A stretch of 64,000 bases of DNA, taken from contig NC_013159.1 in assembly GCF_000023865.1 (NCBI RefSeq), positions 832,001 to 896,000 on the forward strand, read 5' to 3'. The position numbers and the translations under genes were made by a program. Below the pieces are notes generated by a model. The model ran no database searches. It worked only from the letters and a program-made list of their open reading frames with translations, and was not told the origin of the DNA. The stretch comes from Saccharomonospora viridis DSM 43017. Lineage in GTDB: Bacteria > Actinomycetota > Actinomycetes > Mycobacteriales > Pseudonocardiaceae. Shown here piece after piece: positions 6,754 to 18,089 of this stretch (positions within the stretch are counted from its first letter, which is position 1; the number at the start of each line of letters is the position of its first letter).

Positions 6754-8811
6754 GTGACTGCCTCTGCTGAGAACCTCTACGGGGCCGACGACCTCACGCA
6801 CCTTGAAGGTCTCGAAGCGGTGCGCAAGCGGCCCGGCATGTACATCGGTTCCACCGACAGTCGCGGGGTCAACCATCTGTTCACCGAGATCGTCGACAAC
6901 TCCACCGACGAGGGTGTCGCGGGCCACGCCACGAAGATCGTGGTCACGTTGCACGCCGACGGCAGTGTGGAGGTCGACGACGACGGCCGCGGCATCCCCA
7001 CGGGAACGCACGGCAAATCCGGTCTCAGCGGCGTGGAGCTCGTGCTGACCCGGCTGCACGCGGGCGGGAAGTTCGGCGGCTCCGGGTACAAGGCCTCGGG
7101 CGGACTGCACGGTGTGGGGGCGTCCGCCGTCAACGCGCTGTCGTTGCGGTTGGACGTGACGGTCAAGCGCGACGGCAAGGTGCACGAGATGTCCTTCCGT
7201 CGTGGGGTGCCCGGCATCTTCGACGGCCCCGGCCCCAGGGCGAAGTTCACCCCGAAGTCGGGTCTGCGGTTCGTGCGGAAGATGAAGCGCGGTGAGTCCA
7301 CCGGAACCACCATCCGGTACTGGCACGACGCCCGGTACTTCGAGAAGGGCGCGGCGCTGGACCCGGAACAGGTGCGCATGAAGCTGCGGAACACCGCGTT
7401 CCTGGTGCCCGGTGTGACCTATGTGCTGCGTACGGCCACCGACTCCACCATCAACGAGGAGACGTTCCACTACCCCAACGGACTGGTGGACATGGTCGAG
7501 TTCCTCGCCCCCGCGGGGGACCGTCCGGTGTGTGACACGCAGCTCATCACGGGGGAGGGCACGTACCGGGAGAACGCCGCCGACGCCAACGGCGTCATGC
7601 AGTCGAATGTGGAACGCCGCGCCGAGGTGGAGATAGCGCTGCGGTGGGGCACCGGTTACGAGCGCACGGTGGAGTGCTTCACCAACACCATCCGCAACAT
7701 CCACGGCGGCACCCATCGGAAGGGCTTCGAACGCGGGCTCGTGCGCGCGGTGCACGACGCCATCTCCAAGACGCGTGGGCTGCTCAAGCCCAAGGAGGAA
7801 CCGCCGATCCTCGACGACGTGTGCGAGGGGTTGACCGCGGTCGTCCACGTGCGCATCCCCGAGCCGCAGTTCACCTCGCAGACCAAGGACGAGTTGTCCA
7901 CCGCGGGGATCACGAAGGTGGTCCAGGGGCTCGTCGAGAAGCACATCAAGGCGTGGGCCGAGCACCGCAGGACCAGGGCCGAGGTCAAGACGGTGCTGCA
8001 GAAGATCGTCGACGCCTCGCGGGTGCGGCTGGCGCAGAAACAGCAGAAGGACGCCGCCCGCCGTAAGACCGCCCTCGAGGGCGCGGCCATGCCGCCGAAA
8101 CTCGTGGACTGCCGCAGCACCGGCGTGTCCCGAAGCGAGCTGTTCCTCGTGGAGGGTGACAGCGCGCTCGGCTCGGCGCGACTGGCGAGGGTGTCGGAGT
8201 ACCAGGCGCTGTTGCCGCTGCGCGGCAAGATCCTCAACGTGCAGAAGGCCAATCTCAGCGAGGCGTTGAAGAACGCCGAGATCGCCTCCATCGTGCAGGT
8301 GCTGGGAGCGGGCACGGGACGCACGTTCGACATCTCCTCGATGCGTTACGGCCGGGTGATCCTCATGGCCGACGCCGACGTGGACGGCTCCCACATCCGC
8401 ACGCTGCTCATCACCCTGTTCGCGCGGTACATGCGCCCGGTGATCACCGAAGGCCGCCTCTACGCCGCCATGCCCCCGCTGCACAAGATCGTCACGAAGG
8501 GGCGGAAGCCGGAGACCCACTACACCTACACCGAGCGGGAGATGGAGGCGAAGGTCGCCGAACTGGAGCGGTCGGGCAAGCAGGTGGTCAAGCCGGTGCC
8601 CCGGTTCAAGGGGCTCGGTGAGATGGACGCCGACGAGCTGTGGGAGACCACGATGAACCCCGCGACGCGTTCGGTCCGGCGCATCACCCTGGACGACGTC
8701 GACGCCGCCGAGGCCACGCTGGAACTGCTCATGGGTGAGAAGGTCGAGCCCCGCCGCAAGTGGCTCATCACCTCGGCCGAGCGGGTCAACCAGGCTGCGA
8801 TCGACATCTGA
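6754..8811 (+). CDS. parE: DNA topoisomerase IV (type IIA) subunit B
   Basis: A 685-residue ATPase subunit of a type IIA topoisomerase. The GHKL motifs are EIVDNSTDE, DDDGRGIP and GGLHGVGAS. The TOPRIM motifs are EGDSALGSA and DADVDGSHIRTL, and PRFKGLGEM comes near the end. The start is GTG 6754 with GGGGAG upstream; the frame opens 48 bases earlier but that stretch is not conserved. It is followed 40 bases later by the matching A subunit, so the pair is co-transcribed. It is a separate topoisomerase IV-type locus rather than the usual gyrBA next to dnaA, which is not in the window. It decatenates or relaxes DNA using ATP. Confidence 0.93.
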   Translation: MTASAENLYGADDLTHLEGLEAVRKRPGMYIGSTDSRGVNHLFTEIVDNSTDEGVAGHATKIVVTLHADGSVEVDDDGRGIPTGTHGKSGLSGVELVLTRLHAGGKFGGSGYKASGGLHGVGASAVNALSLRLDVTVKRDGKVHEMSFRRGVPGIFDGPGPRAKFTPKSGLRFVRKMKRGESTGTTIRYWHDARYFEKGAALDPEQVRMKLRNTAFLVPGVTYVLRTATDSTINEETFHYPNGLVDMVEFLAPAGDRPVCDTQLITGEGTYRENAADANGVMQSNVERRAEVEIALRWGTGYERTVECFTNTIRNIHGGTHRKGFERGLVRAVHDAISKTRGLLKPKEEPPILDDVCEGLTAVVHVRIPEPQFTSQTKDELSTAGITKVVQGLVEKHIKAWAEHRRTRAEVKTVLQKIVDASRVRLAQKQQKDAARRKTALEGAAMPPKLVDCRSTGVSRSELFLVEGDSALGSARLARVSEYQALLPLRGKILNVQKANLSEALKNAEIASIVQVLGAGTGRTFDISSMRYGRVILMADADVDGSHIRTLLITLFARYMRPVITEGRLYAAMPPLHKIVTKGRKPETHYTYTEREMEAKVAELERSGKQVVKPVPRFKGLGEMDADELWETTMNPATRSVRRITLDDVDAAEATLELLMGEKVEPRRKWLITSAERVNQAAIDI

Positions 8812-8851
8812 CGAGGACTCCGACGAGGACGAGGAAGCGACGAGTTAAGTC

Positions 8852-11332
<2,481 letters not shown>

Positions 11333-11335
<3 letters not shown>

Positions 11336-11424
11336 CCGCAGGCTGCGCAGTCGTGTCCGCAGCCTGTGTAGTCGTGTCCGCAGGCTGTGTAGTCGTGTCC
11401 GCAGGTCGCGTAGCGGTGTCCGCG
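11333..11424 (+). repeat. 21-bp tandem repeat array beginning at the parC stop codon
   Basis: TGTCCGCA occurs at 11354, 11375 and 11396, with TGTCCGCG at 11417. One period earlier, at 11333, the sequence is TGACCGCA, where TGA is the parC stop codon. Units continue as GGCTGTGTAGTCG-like tails. The array runs in the gene's sense orientation. TAG triplets in the units close one frame, and nothing suggests translation. Confidence 0.92.
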
Positions 11425-11608
11425 TCTGGTTGACCTCGGACACCACCGAAGGACGGATCGCCGAGGCCGACGGACACGAATACACGAATAATCGTCGAGT
11501 ACCGACGACGGCTTCGGGTGTTCGTGCCTTCGAGGGTTGATCGCGCGGCGTGCCGGGAACCCGCACACCGTCGCCGTGGTGGCGTCGGGGCGGGAGGTGA
11601 AAGCGATC

Positions 11609-12070
11609 GTGCGCCGGATCGGCTCCAACGCCGGAGGCAGGGGCAGCGGGAGTACCGGGGGGAGTATCGGGAACATCGCCGCGGTGTTCGCCCTCCTGGC
11701 GTTCGGGTTGTCCGGCTGCGCTGACGAATACGGCCCGGACGAGCCCTCCACCACCTCGCCTCCGCCCGCGACCACGCCGGGACAGTCCGGTCCCGAACGC
11801 TCCCGCCCACCCGAGCCCCCGTCCTCGACGAACCCCAAGGAGGGCCAGGTGCTGGTCCACGGAACGGTCGAGCGGGGCGTGGAACCGAACTGTCTGGTGC
11901 TGGTGACCGACGAGCAGGAGTACCTGCTGGTGAACGCGGGCCCCGAAGTACGACCCGGGGCCCGGGTCGTGGTGCGTGGCACGCCGGAACCCGATCTGGT
12001 CACGACCTGCATGCAGGGTGTTCCGCTCGTCGTCGATGACGTGGACCTCGCCGAAGGAGGCGCTACGTGA
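11609..12070 (+). CDS. Putative lipoprotein with OB-fold-like domain
   Basis: A 153-residue exported lipoprotein. A basic N-terminus (VRRIGS) leads into a hydrophobic segment ending in the lipobox LSGC, so it should be anchored outside the membrane. A Ser/Thr/Pro-rich linker of about 45 residues follows, then a small beta domain (EGQVLVHGTVERGVEPNCLVLV ... GARVVVRGTP), which reads like an OB-fold. The start GTG 11609 is chosen for GGGAGG at 11592; other in-frame GTGs lie upstream. The stop overlaps the next start (GTGA), so it is coupled to the SPW-type gene. The ligand is unknown. Confidence 0.72.
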   Translation: MRRIGSNAGGRGSGSTGGSIGNIAAVFALLAFGLSGCADEYGPDEPSTTSPPPATTPGQSGPERSRPPEPPSSTNPKEGQVLVHGTVERGVEPNCLVLVTDEQEYLLVNAGPEVRPGARVVVRGTPEPDLVTTCMQGVPLVVDDVDLAEGGAT

Positions 12071-12630
12071 CTTCCCGCGAGCCCGACGAGTCCGAGTGGT
12101 CGGAGCAGCCGGAACCCCGGCCTCCGGCTCCGGAGGACAACACAGGACCTTGGCAGGGGATGCGTCCGTCGTACGCCAATCCGTCGGCGCTGCCGGCCGG
12201 CGAGCGGCGGGAACAGTCGATGTCTTTGGTGCCGTATCGGTACGCGCTGGGCAGCCTGCCGAACGCCATCGTCCTCCTCAGCGGGGTGTGGCTGTTGGTG
12301 TGCGCCTGGCTGATCGAGCATCCCGGCACGGTCGGGGGGATGAACGCGGCCGTGGCCGACATCGTCGTCGGTCTGCTGCTGATCGGGTTCGGTGGGATGC
12401 GGACGGCGTCACCGTTCTCCCTCCGCCGGGCGGGGGTCGCGACGTTACTGCTCGGAGGGTGGCTGATCGCCGCGCCGTTCGCGCTGGGGTACCGCGGCGG
12501 TGAGGAGGGCGCCGCGACGGTCAACGACGTCGTCACCGGTGCCGTGGTCGTGGTGATGTCGGTGCTCGGGTTGGTGCTCGGCGCGCGGTGGGCGGGCCGG
12601 GCACCGGAGCGGGGACAGGAGGCTCTGTGA
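12067..12630 (+). CDS. SPW-repeat-type integral membrane protein
   Basis: A 187-residue protein. The first 60 residues are acidic, proline-rich and cytosolic. Four hydrophobic segments follow ([71 protein letters not shown]). The paired-helix pattern with an N-A-[AV]-x-D-I-V-x-G motif resembles the SPW repeat family. It overlaps both neighbours by a GTGA junction, forming a three-gene operon with the lipoprotein and the universal stress protein. Confidence 0.72.
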   Translation: MTSREPDESEWSEQPEPRPPAPEDNTGPWQGMRPSYANPSALPAGERREQSMSLVPYRYALGSLPNAIVLLSGVWLLVCAWLIEHPGTVGGMNAAVADIVVGLLLIGFGGMRTASPFSLRRAGVATLLLGGWLIAAPFALGYRGGEEGAATVNDVVTGAVVVVMSVLGLVLGARWAGRAPERGQEAL

Positions 12631-13556
12631 CGGAGGCGTGGTCGACGGCGGAGGCGCGGGATGCGGTGCTGGCCTGTTTCGACGGTTCGGAGGGGGGACA
12701 GCGGGCCGTGTGGTGGGCCGCCGGTGAGGCGGTGGCACGGGGACGGCCGCTGGTGATCCTGTGGTCGTTGGAGTGGGACCCGCCGCGCACCCAGCAGGAG
12801 GTGTCGCTGGAGAACTACGACGCGCAGAACGTGATCGAGGCGACCAGACAGGAGTTGGAGCGGGTCGCCGGGGACTGTCAGGCGCTGTATCCGGAGTTGT
12901 CAGTGTTGGTGACCATGCCGGACGGCGCTCCGGAGGACACGGTGCCACGGACGGCCGACGACATCGAGCCCGGGCTCGTGGTCGCGGGCGCGTCGGGGCG
13001 TGGCGCGTTGTCTCGGTTGTTGCTCGGTTCCACGGTCGCCTATCTGGCCCGGACGCTGCGACAGCCGTTGGTGGTGGTGCGGGGCGAACCGGCGCCACCG
13101 GATGCTCCCGTGGTGGTGGGAGTGGACGGTTCGGGCACCAGTGTGCGGGCCGTGGACTTCGCGTTCGTGTTCGCGCAAGAGCACGGCGTGCCGTTGCGGG
13201 CGGTGCATTCCTGGAACGACTGGCCGTTGGACACCTACGCCACCGCGCCGCCGGGCCAGGTGGGGTTGTACTACATGGAGGCGGTGCACGAGGCGGCGCG
13301 GGAGCAGTTCGAGGAGGTCGCCCGTCGCTATCCCGGTGTGTCGGCGGAGTGGGACGCCGTGGCCGAGCGGCCCACGCATGCGCTGTTGGACCGGGCGGAA
13401 GGTGCGCGGCTGCTCGTGGTGGGCAGCCACGGTCGGGGTCCGGTGACCAGGGCGTTGTTGGGGTCGGTGAGCCACGCCGTGCTCTACCACGCCCCGTGTC
13501 CCGTCGCGGTGTTGCGCAGCAGGTCCGAGGAGTCCGAGGAGTCGGGCACGGGCTGA
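12627..13556 (+). CDS. Universal stress protein with two tandem Usp domains
   Basis: A 309-residue protein with GTG start overlapping the previous stop. There are two Usp domains: residues 10-155, ending [18 protein letters not shown], and residues 165-305, ending [19 protein letters not shown]. Both carry the G-x2-G-x9-GS ATP-binding motif, so both halves probably bind ATP. Tandem Usp proteins of this kind respond to hypoxia and starvation in actinobacteria. A convergent gene and a small hairpin lie just downstream. Confidence 0.92.
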   Translation: MTEAWSTAEARDAVLACFDGSEGGQRAVWWAAGEAVARGRPLVILWSLEWDPPRTQQEVSLENYDAQNVIEATRQELERVAGDCQALYPELSVLVTMPDGAPEDTVPRTADDIEPGLVVAGASGRGALSRLLLGSTVAYLARTLRQPLVVVRGEPAPPDAPVVVGVDGSGTSVRAVDFAFVFAQEHGVPLRAVHSWNDWPLDTYATAPPGQVGLYYMEAVHEAAREQFEEVARRYPGVSAEWDAVAERPTHALLDRAEGARLLVVGSHGRGPVTRALLGSVSHAVLYHAPCPVAVLRSRSEESEESGTG

Positions 13557-13564
13557 GCCCTGCA

Positions 13565-13581
13565 GCGCTCCTGCAGAGCGC
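13565..13581. terminator. Short bidirectional hairpin between convergent genes
   Basis: GCGCTC (13565-13570) pairs with GAGCGC (13576-13581) around loop CTGCA, in the 27-base gap between the stops of the universal stress protein and the DUF3558 lipoprotein. The stem is short and lacks a T-run, so this is only a candidate terminator. Confidence 0.4.
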
Positions 13582-13583
13582 GG

Positions 13584-14219
13584 TCAGCGCCCAGCCCGTT
13601 GGAGGAGGTTGCCGACGAGCATGTCGGCGAGTCGCTCGGCGGAGTCGCAGTTGGTGGCGTGAGGTTTGCGTGGATTCGCCACCGAGGCGGAAACGGTGTA
13701 GTGGTCGGCCAGGCCGACGATGACGTGGCAGGACGCCTCTGAGGCTTCCTCGAAAGAGGTCATGACCGCAGGGAAGCCGTGAATGGGCGGTAGCGTTTCC
13801 CAAAAGTCAGTTTGTGGTTTTGTGTTCGCATAGACCGCGCTGAGGCCTTCGCCTGTCTTTGTGCTGAAGAAAACAGTGATGATGGTGGCGGAAGCGGAAT
13901 CCGTCCAATCACACATCGGTCCGGTGGCGAAATCGTCGTCGCGCTCCCCTTCCGGAGCATCGGATCCGAGGGCGGCTTCCACCTGGTCTCGGGTGAACGC
14001 GTCGCAGGGGTTCTCCGGCAGCGCCGATTCGGGTAGCGGGTTGTTCACTTTGGGCGCGCCGCTGTGGGGGAGCGCGGGAGCGGAGGACTCCGCGGAGGAG
14101 GGGATCCGGCTGCTCGGTGTGGATGGCGTGGTCGGGGTCCCATCCGACGTGGTCGAGCACCCCGTCACGCCCACCAGGATGGCGGCGGTCATCGCGGCGG
14201 TTACGGATACTCGCTTCAT
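13584..14219 (-). CDS. DUF3558 family lipoprotein
   Basis: A 211-residue exported lipoprotein with signal MKRVSVTAAMTAAILVG and lipobox VTGC (Cys21). A Ser/Thr/Pro linker of about 40 residues follows, then the DUF3558 domain. The conserved cysteines are in PCDAFT, MCDWT, ASCHV and TNCDS, probably two disulfides. In Pseudonocardiaceae such proteins are commonly encoded next to small ESX/WXG-type genes, as here, where its ATG overlaps the stop of the frameshifted upstream gene. The function is unknown. Confidence 0.82.
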   Translation of the reverse strand: MKRVSVTAAMTAAILVGVTGCSTTSDGTPTTPSTPSSRIPSSAESSAPALPHSGAPKVNNPLPESALPENPCDAFTRDQVEAALGSDAPEGERDDDFATGPMCDWTDSASATIITVFFSTKTGEGLSAVYANTKPQTDFWETLPPIHGFPAVMTSFEEASEASCHVIVGLADHYTVSASVANPRKPHATNCDSAERLADMLVGNLLQRAGR

Positions 14220-14702
14220 TCGGCAAACCCCTTTTCCTCGGAGCGGACTGACCCTCCTGCATCGCCGATATCCCGGCTGGTCGATTCGTCCGCGTCGGTC
14301 ACGTATCCCAGTGCCAGTTCCAGCCGATGCACGAGTTCGTCGAAGTAGGCGATCTCCTTCTTGATGTGTCCGTACCCGTAGCCGAAGGCGCCGGGGTCGT
14401 TCGAACCGCCCACGATCGCCTCGTTCAGTTGTACGCTGGCCGGATCCTTAAGCGGGCGGACGCAGTTGTGTAAGACTCCAGGCGCTGTCTTGCAGGTCGA
14501 TCAACTCATTCCGGATCTCCCGGAATTCCTGTAGGGCACGTTCGGCTTCCTCCCACGTGAGGGAGAAGCCCTGCGCCCCACTGGGAGCGCCTCCACCACC
14601 GCCACCGGCGGATGTTCCACCTCGTGTGTGGGTTCGAGACGCTATCCCGTTGACCCAGAACGTGACGTCGTCGAGCCAGTTCGTGCTACCGCTGCCAGCC
14701 AT
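14216..14702 (-). pseudogene. ESX-linked small helical protein gene, frameshifted
   Basis: Two adjacent minus-strand frames read as one protein. The first (14702-14448) runs from MAGSGSTNWLDDVTFW to SLTQLRPPA and stops at TAA. The second is open through the same point and continues KDPASVQLNEAIVGG to the stop at 14216, with HIKKEIAYFDELVHRLELALG near its end. Removing one base near 14450 would give a continuous protein of about 161 residues. Downstream pieces have no good start of their own, only GTG 14413 without a ribosome-binding site. The order then DUF3558 with ATGA overlap is a familiar ESX-associated pair in this family. Either a real mutation or a sequencing error; I see no slippery site. 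Confidence 0.7.
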
Positions 14703-14781
14703 GCCTTCTCTTCCGGAACACGTGCCGCTAGCGGAGGGTAGCGCACACCTGACGCGGTGAGAGGCGGACCGGGGGAAGCCC

Positions 14782-15885
14782 TCACTCCGGGGTTTCGGGG
14801 CCGGCTTGGGTGTCGGTGCCGGCCTTCGCGCGTTCCTCCTCCTTCGCGCGGTGTTCGGCGTAGGCCAGGACGGCTCCGCGGATCGCCGCCAGGAGGGGCA
14901 CGGCGAACAGGACGCCGGCGATGCCGCCCTCCGCGCCGCCGATGACCAGCGCCACCAGGACCACGGCGGGATGGAGGCTGGTGAAGTTCCCCTGCAGGAT
15001 GGGGTGCAGTACCTGTCCTTCGAGCTGCTGCACCAGCAGCACCACTCCGAGGATGATGAGCGCGGGGACGAACCCGTTGCTCACGAGTGTGACCGCCACA
15101 GCGAGGAAGCCCGACACCACCGCGCCGATGTACGGGATGAAGCCACCGATGAACACCAACGCCGCCAAGGGCACGGTGAGGGGGACTCCCACGATCGCCA
15201 GGCCGATGCCGATCCCGATGGCGTCGATGAGCGCCACGAGCGCCGTCACCCGTACGTAGATCACGACGCCGCGGTAGGCCCGGCGGCCGATGGAGTCGAG
15301 GAGTTCGCGTGTGCTCGGTCGCCACGGCAGCAGGGTCGCCGCCCACAGCCGTGGGCCCGCGTGGAGGAACATGATGAACAGCACCAGCGCGATCAACAGG
15401 CCCACGAAGAACGATCCGACCGTGCTGAACGCGGTGAGTGTCTGACTGACGAGGGTGTCCTGGTTGCCGCCGATCCAGTTCTGCACCCGGCCGAGCAGTT
15501 CGCCGCTGGCGGGGAACGGGCTCTGGCTCAGCCAGGAGCGGAGTTGTTCGATGCTCTCCAGCACTCTTCGGCGCAGCTCGTCGTAGGAGTCGATGACGGA
15601 GAACACCACGAAGGCCACGAGTCCGCCGACGATGACGAATCCGAAGAGGAGTGCCGCGACGACGGCGAGGGGACGCGGCCAGCGGTGGCGGACGAGCCAG
15701 CTGACCACGGGTTCCAGCACGGCGGTGAACAGCAGCGCCACGGCCAGGGGGATGATGACGTAGCTCAGGTGCTTGCCGATGTTGCGCAACGCCCACAGCG
15801 CCGCGAACAGGATGAGGAACTGCGCCGAGATGACGGCCGCGCGGCGGAGCATCCCGGAGGTGAACCGCACGGCCGGTTCGGACAT
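14782..15885 (-). CDS. AI-2E family transporter (PerM-type permease)
   Basis: A 367-residue polytopic membrane protein with about eight hydrophobic segments. The conserved family blocks are LFAALWALRNIGKHLSYVIIPLAVALLFTAVLEPVV near the N-terminus and FIGGFIPYIGAVVSGFLAV around residue 240. The latter P-Y-I-G loop is diagnostic of the PerM/YdiK family. The long charged loop at residues 90-140 is typical. The start at ATG 15885 has GGAGGGG upstream. The substrate is unknown: the AI-2 exporter name comes from one member, and ion export is the role in others. It stands alone. Confidence 0.88.
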   Translation of the reverse strand: MSEPAVRFTSGMLRRAAVISAQFLILFAALWALRNIGKHLSYVIIPLAVALLFTAVLEPVVSWLVRHRWPRPLAVVAALLFGFVIVGGLVAFVVFSVIDSYDELRRRVLESIEQLRSWLSQSPFPASGELLGRVQNWIGGNQDTLVSQTLTAFSTVGSFFVGLLIALVLFIMFLHAGPRLWAATLLPWRPSTRELLDSIGRRAYRGVVIYVRVTALVALIDAIGIGIGLAIVGVPLTVPLAALVFIGGFIPYIGAVVSGFLAVAVTLVSNGFVPALIILGVVLLVQQLEGQVLHPILQGNFTSLHPAVVLVALVIGGAEGGIAGVLFAVPLLAAIRGAVLAYAEHRAKEEERAKAGTDTQAGPETPE

Positions 15886-16080
15886 GACCCCTCCAGCGAC
15901 GCTTACTGATTTCGGGGCCCGGATATCCACTGTGTAAGGGAGTGAAACCAGCTTCACCGGGCTGTGACGGCGGTGCCACCGGCATTTGTGGGCATCCATC
16001 TGCCGAGGTGCAGGGGGCGGGGCTGATCCGCGGTGGCGGGGTGACTGTTTGTCACCCCTGGAAGGGGGTAGCCCATCGAC

Positions 16081-16617
16081 ATGAGTGCGGTTCTCAACGC
16101 GGCACGACAGGTGCGCAGCCGTTACTCGGGTTCCGAGCCACGGCCGCTGGGCGGCTATCTCGGGGCTTTGGTGACGTTCGTCGTTGCCGTGGGCACGGCG
16201 ACGGCCGTGGGGCGGGCACGGAAGGTGCCGCTGCCCGAGCGGCTCGCTGTGCAGGACGTGGTGATGTTGTGCGTGGCGACGCACAAGGCGAGTCGGCTAC
16301 TGGCGAAGGAATCGATCACCAGTCCCCTGCGGGCGCCGTTCACCGAGTACCTGAAGCCCACGGGAGAGGCCGAACTCAACGAGGCGGTGCGTGGCCATGG
16401 GGTGCAGCACGCCGTCGGTGAACTGGTCACGTGCCCGTTCTGTCTGTCGGTGTGGGTGGCGACAGCGCTGACGACCGGTCTCGTCTTCGCGCCGAGGATG
16501 ACGCGACTGGTGAACACCGCACTCACCGCTGTCGCGGCGTCGGATGTGCTGCAACTCGGCTACGACGGGAGCAAACAGCTCCTGCACGCGGCCGGCTCGC
16601 TAGGAAACCACGATTGA
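16081..16617 (+). CDS. DUF1360 family membrane protein
   Basis: A 178-residue protein starting at ATG 16081, just after GAAGGGGG. Hydrophobic segments are near residues 26-45, 118-138 and 145-160. The conserved DUF1360 blocks are the THKASRLLAKESITSPLRAPF region and the ELVTCPFCLSVWVA cysteine motif, which could bind a metal. No function is established for the family. Twenty bases separate it from the small DUF3040 gene, so the two are probably co-transcribed. Confidence 0.85.
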   Translation: MSAVLNAARQVRSRYSGSEPRPLGGYLGALVTFVVAVGTATAVGRARKVPLPERLAVQDVVMLCVATHKASRLLAKESITSPLRAPFTEYLKPTGEAELNEAVRGHGVQHAVGELVTCPFCLSVWVATALTTGLVFAPRMTRLVNTALTAVAASDVLQLGYDGSKQLLHAAGSLGNHD

Positions 16618-16636
16618 GCTTGTCCGGGAGCATGCC

Positions 16637-16930
16637 ATGCTGAGCCACCACGAACAGCGCGAGCTGGAACGGATCCAGGAGCGGTTCGAGCGCGACGATC
16701 CGCAGCTGGCCAAAGCGCTCGGCCAGGTCGGACGGCCGTGCGGCTGGGCCCGGTCCCGTCTGCTGCGGTACAGCCTCGACCTCGTGGCCCTTGTCCTCAT
16801 CGTGGTCGGAGCGGTGACACTGAACTTCGGCCTGATCTTCTTCGGGGCCGTGTGCCTGGCCGCGGGGGCGTGTCTGCACGTCACCAAGTGGCACGACGAA
16901 CCCGTGCCGCGGCACCGGCGCCTGGAGTAG
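16637..16930 (+). CDS. DUF3040 family membrane protein
   Basis: A 97-residue protein of the actinobacterial DUF3040 family. It has the conserved start MLSHHEQRELERIQERFERDDP, a basic linker, and a hydrophobic hairpin (LVALVLIVVGAVTLNFGLIFFGAVCLAAGACL) giving two membrane spans. Its role is unknown; members are often controlled with cell-envelope or division genes. It ends 8 bases before the convergent purC stop. Confidence 0.88.
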   Translation: MLSHHEQRELERIQERFERDDPQLAKALGQVGRPCGWARSRLLRYSLDLVALVLIVVGAVTLNFGLIFFGAVCLAAGACLHVTKWHDEPVPRHRRLE

Positions 16931-16938
16931 GCGGGACT

Positions 16939-17799
16939 TCAGGACGCGGGGGAGCCCGGAGAGTCCCACGTGCGGCCGGTGAGCCGCTCGTAGACGTCGA
17001 TGTACCGCTGGCGGGTGGCCTCCACGACGTCGGGTGGTACGGCCGGTCCCGGAGGGGTTTTGTCCCAGCCGGTGGAGACGGCCCAGTCCCGTACGTACTG
17101 CTTGTCGAAGGAGTGCTGTGGGCGGCCGGGTTCCCACTGGTCGGCGGGCCAGAAGCGGGACGAGTCGGAGGTCAGCACCTCGTCGCCGAGGGTGAGGACC
17201 CCGTCGGCGTCCCAGCCGAACTCGAGTTTCGTGTCGGCCACGAGGATGCCGCGTTCGGCGGCGTACTCGGCGCCCTCCCGGTAGATGCGCAGAGTCAGGT
17301 CGCGAAGGCGTTCGGCGGTTTCCCGGCCTTCCTGGGCGACGACGTCGTCGAACGTCATGGGCAGGTCGTGGCCGGTGTCGGCCTTCGTGGTGGGGGTGAA
17401 GATCGGTTCGGGGAGTTTGCTGCCTTCCACCAGGCCGGACGGGAGCGGCACGCCGCACACGGTGGACGATCGCCGGTACTCCTGCAGGGCCGAGCCGGTG
17501 AGGTAACCGCGGGCCACGCACTCCACCTTGATCATGGTGAGGGGGCGGCATCGGATGGCCCGGCCGGCGAACTCGGCGGGTACGTCGGTGGCCGAGATCA
17601 GGTGGTTGGGGACGATGTCGCGGAACCGCTCGAACCACCACACGGACAGTTGGGTCAACAACGCGCCCTTGCCGGGGATGGGGGTGGGCAGTGGCACGTC
17701 GTAGACCGAGACGCGGTCGGAGGCGACCAGCAGCAGGTCACCTCGGTCGGAGTACAGGTCGCGGACCTTGCCCGCGTGCAGGTGCTTCACGCGCGTCAT
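16939..17799 (-). CDS. purC: SAICAR synthetase
   Basis: A 286-residue phosphoribosylaminoimidazole-succinocarboxamide synthase that joins aspartate to CAIR with ATP in purine synthesis. Family motifs are HAGKVRDLY at the start, DRVSVYDVPLPTPIPGKG, the VECVARGYLTGSALQEY block and LVADTKLEFGWD. Length is normal for the single-domain actinobacterial enzyme. ATG 17799 is used; the ribosome-binding site is weak. It stands alone, and the 290-base upstream gap to the divergent DUF574 gene should hold its promoter. Confidence 0.95.
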   Translation of the reverse strand: MTRVKHLHAGKVRDLYSDRGDLLLVASDRVSVYDVPLPTPIPGKGALLTQLSVWWFERFRDIVPNHLISATDVPAEFAGRAIRCRPLTMIKVECVARGYLTGSALQEYRRSSTVCGVPLPSGLVEGSKLPEPIFTPTTKADTGHDLPMTFDDVVAQEGRETAERLRDLTLRIYREGAEYAAERGILVADTKLEFGWDADGVLTLGDEVLTSDSSRFWPADQWEPGRPQHSFDKQYVRDWAVSTGWDKTPPGPAVPPDVVEATRQRYIDVYERLTGRTWDSPGSPAS

Positions 17800-18089
17800 C
17801 GTAGTTGTCCCGGCTCTCGGGGGCGCCGCGGTCGCACGAAGGAAAGTGGCTCAGATCACTTAACGCCATTGTGGACGGACGCGGGATGACGCGCACCGAC
17901 GCGGTTTCTTGGTGTCGGGATTCGGTTTTCATTGCCCTGTCAGGGAAAGCACGTGGCATCGTAACGGTGACACAGCGCGTTCGGCCGATTACGTGAGAAG
18001 TTGCCGGCCAGTAGGATCGTCGATGTTCGTTCGGGGGACACAACGTCGGCGCACGACGCCGGTGGACGCTTGAGGAGGCGTACTCGAAC

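Noticed and set aside
6285-6770. A 161-residue plus-strand ORF before parE
   Set aside because: It overlaps the topoisomerase start, is glycine/arginine repeat-rich, has no family resemblance and no ribosome-binding site.
6655-8520. A 621-residue minus-strand open frame across parE
   Set aside because: The sense strand encodes a complete GyrB/ParE protein with all motifs; the antisense product has no family features.
14216-14702. Programmed ribosomal frameshift in the ESX-linked gene
   Set aside because: No slippery heptamer or following pseudoknot is apparent near 14450, so a mutation or sequencing error is more likely.
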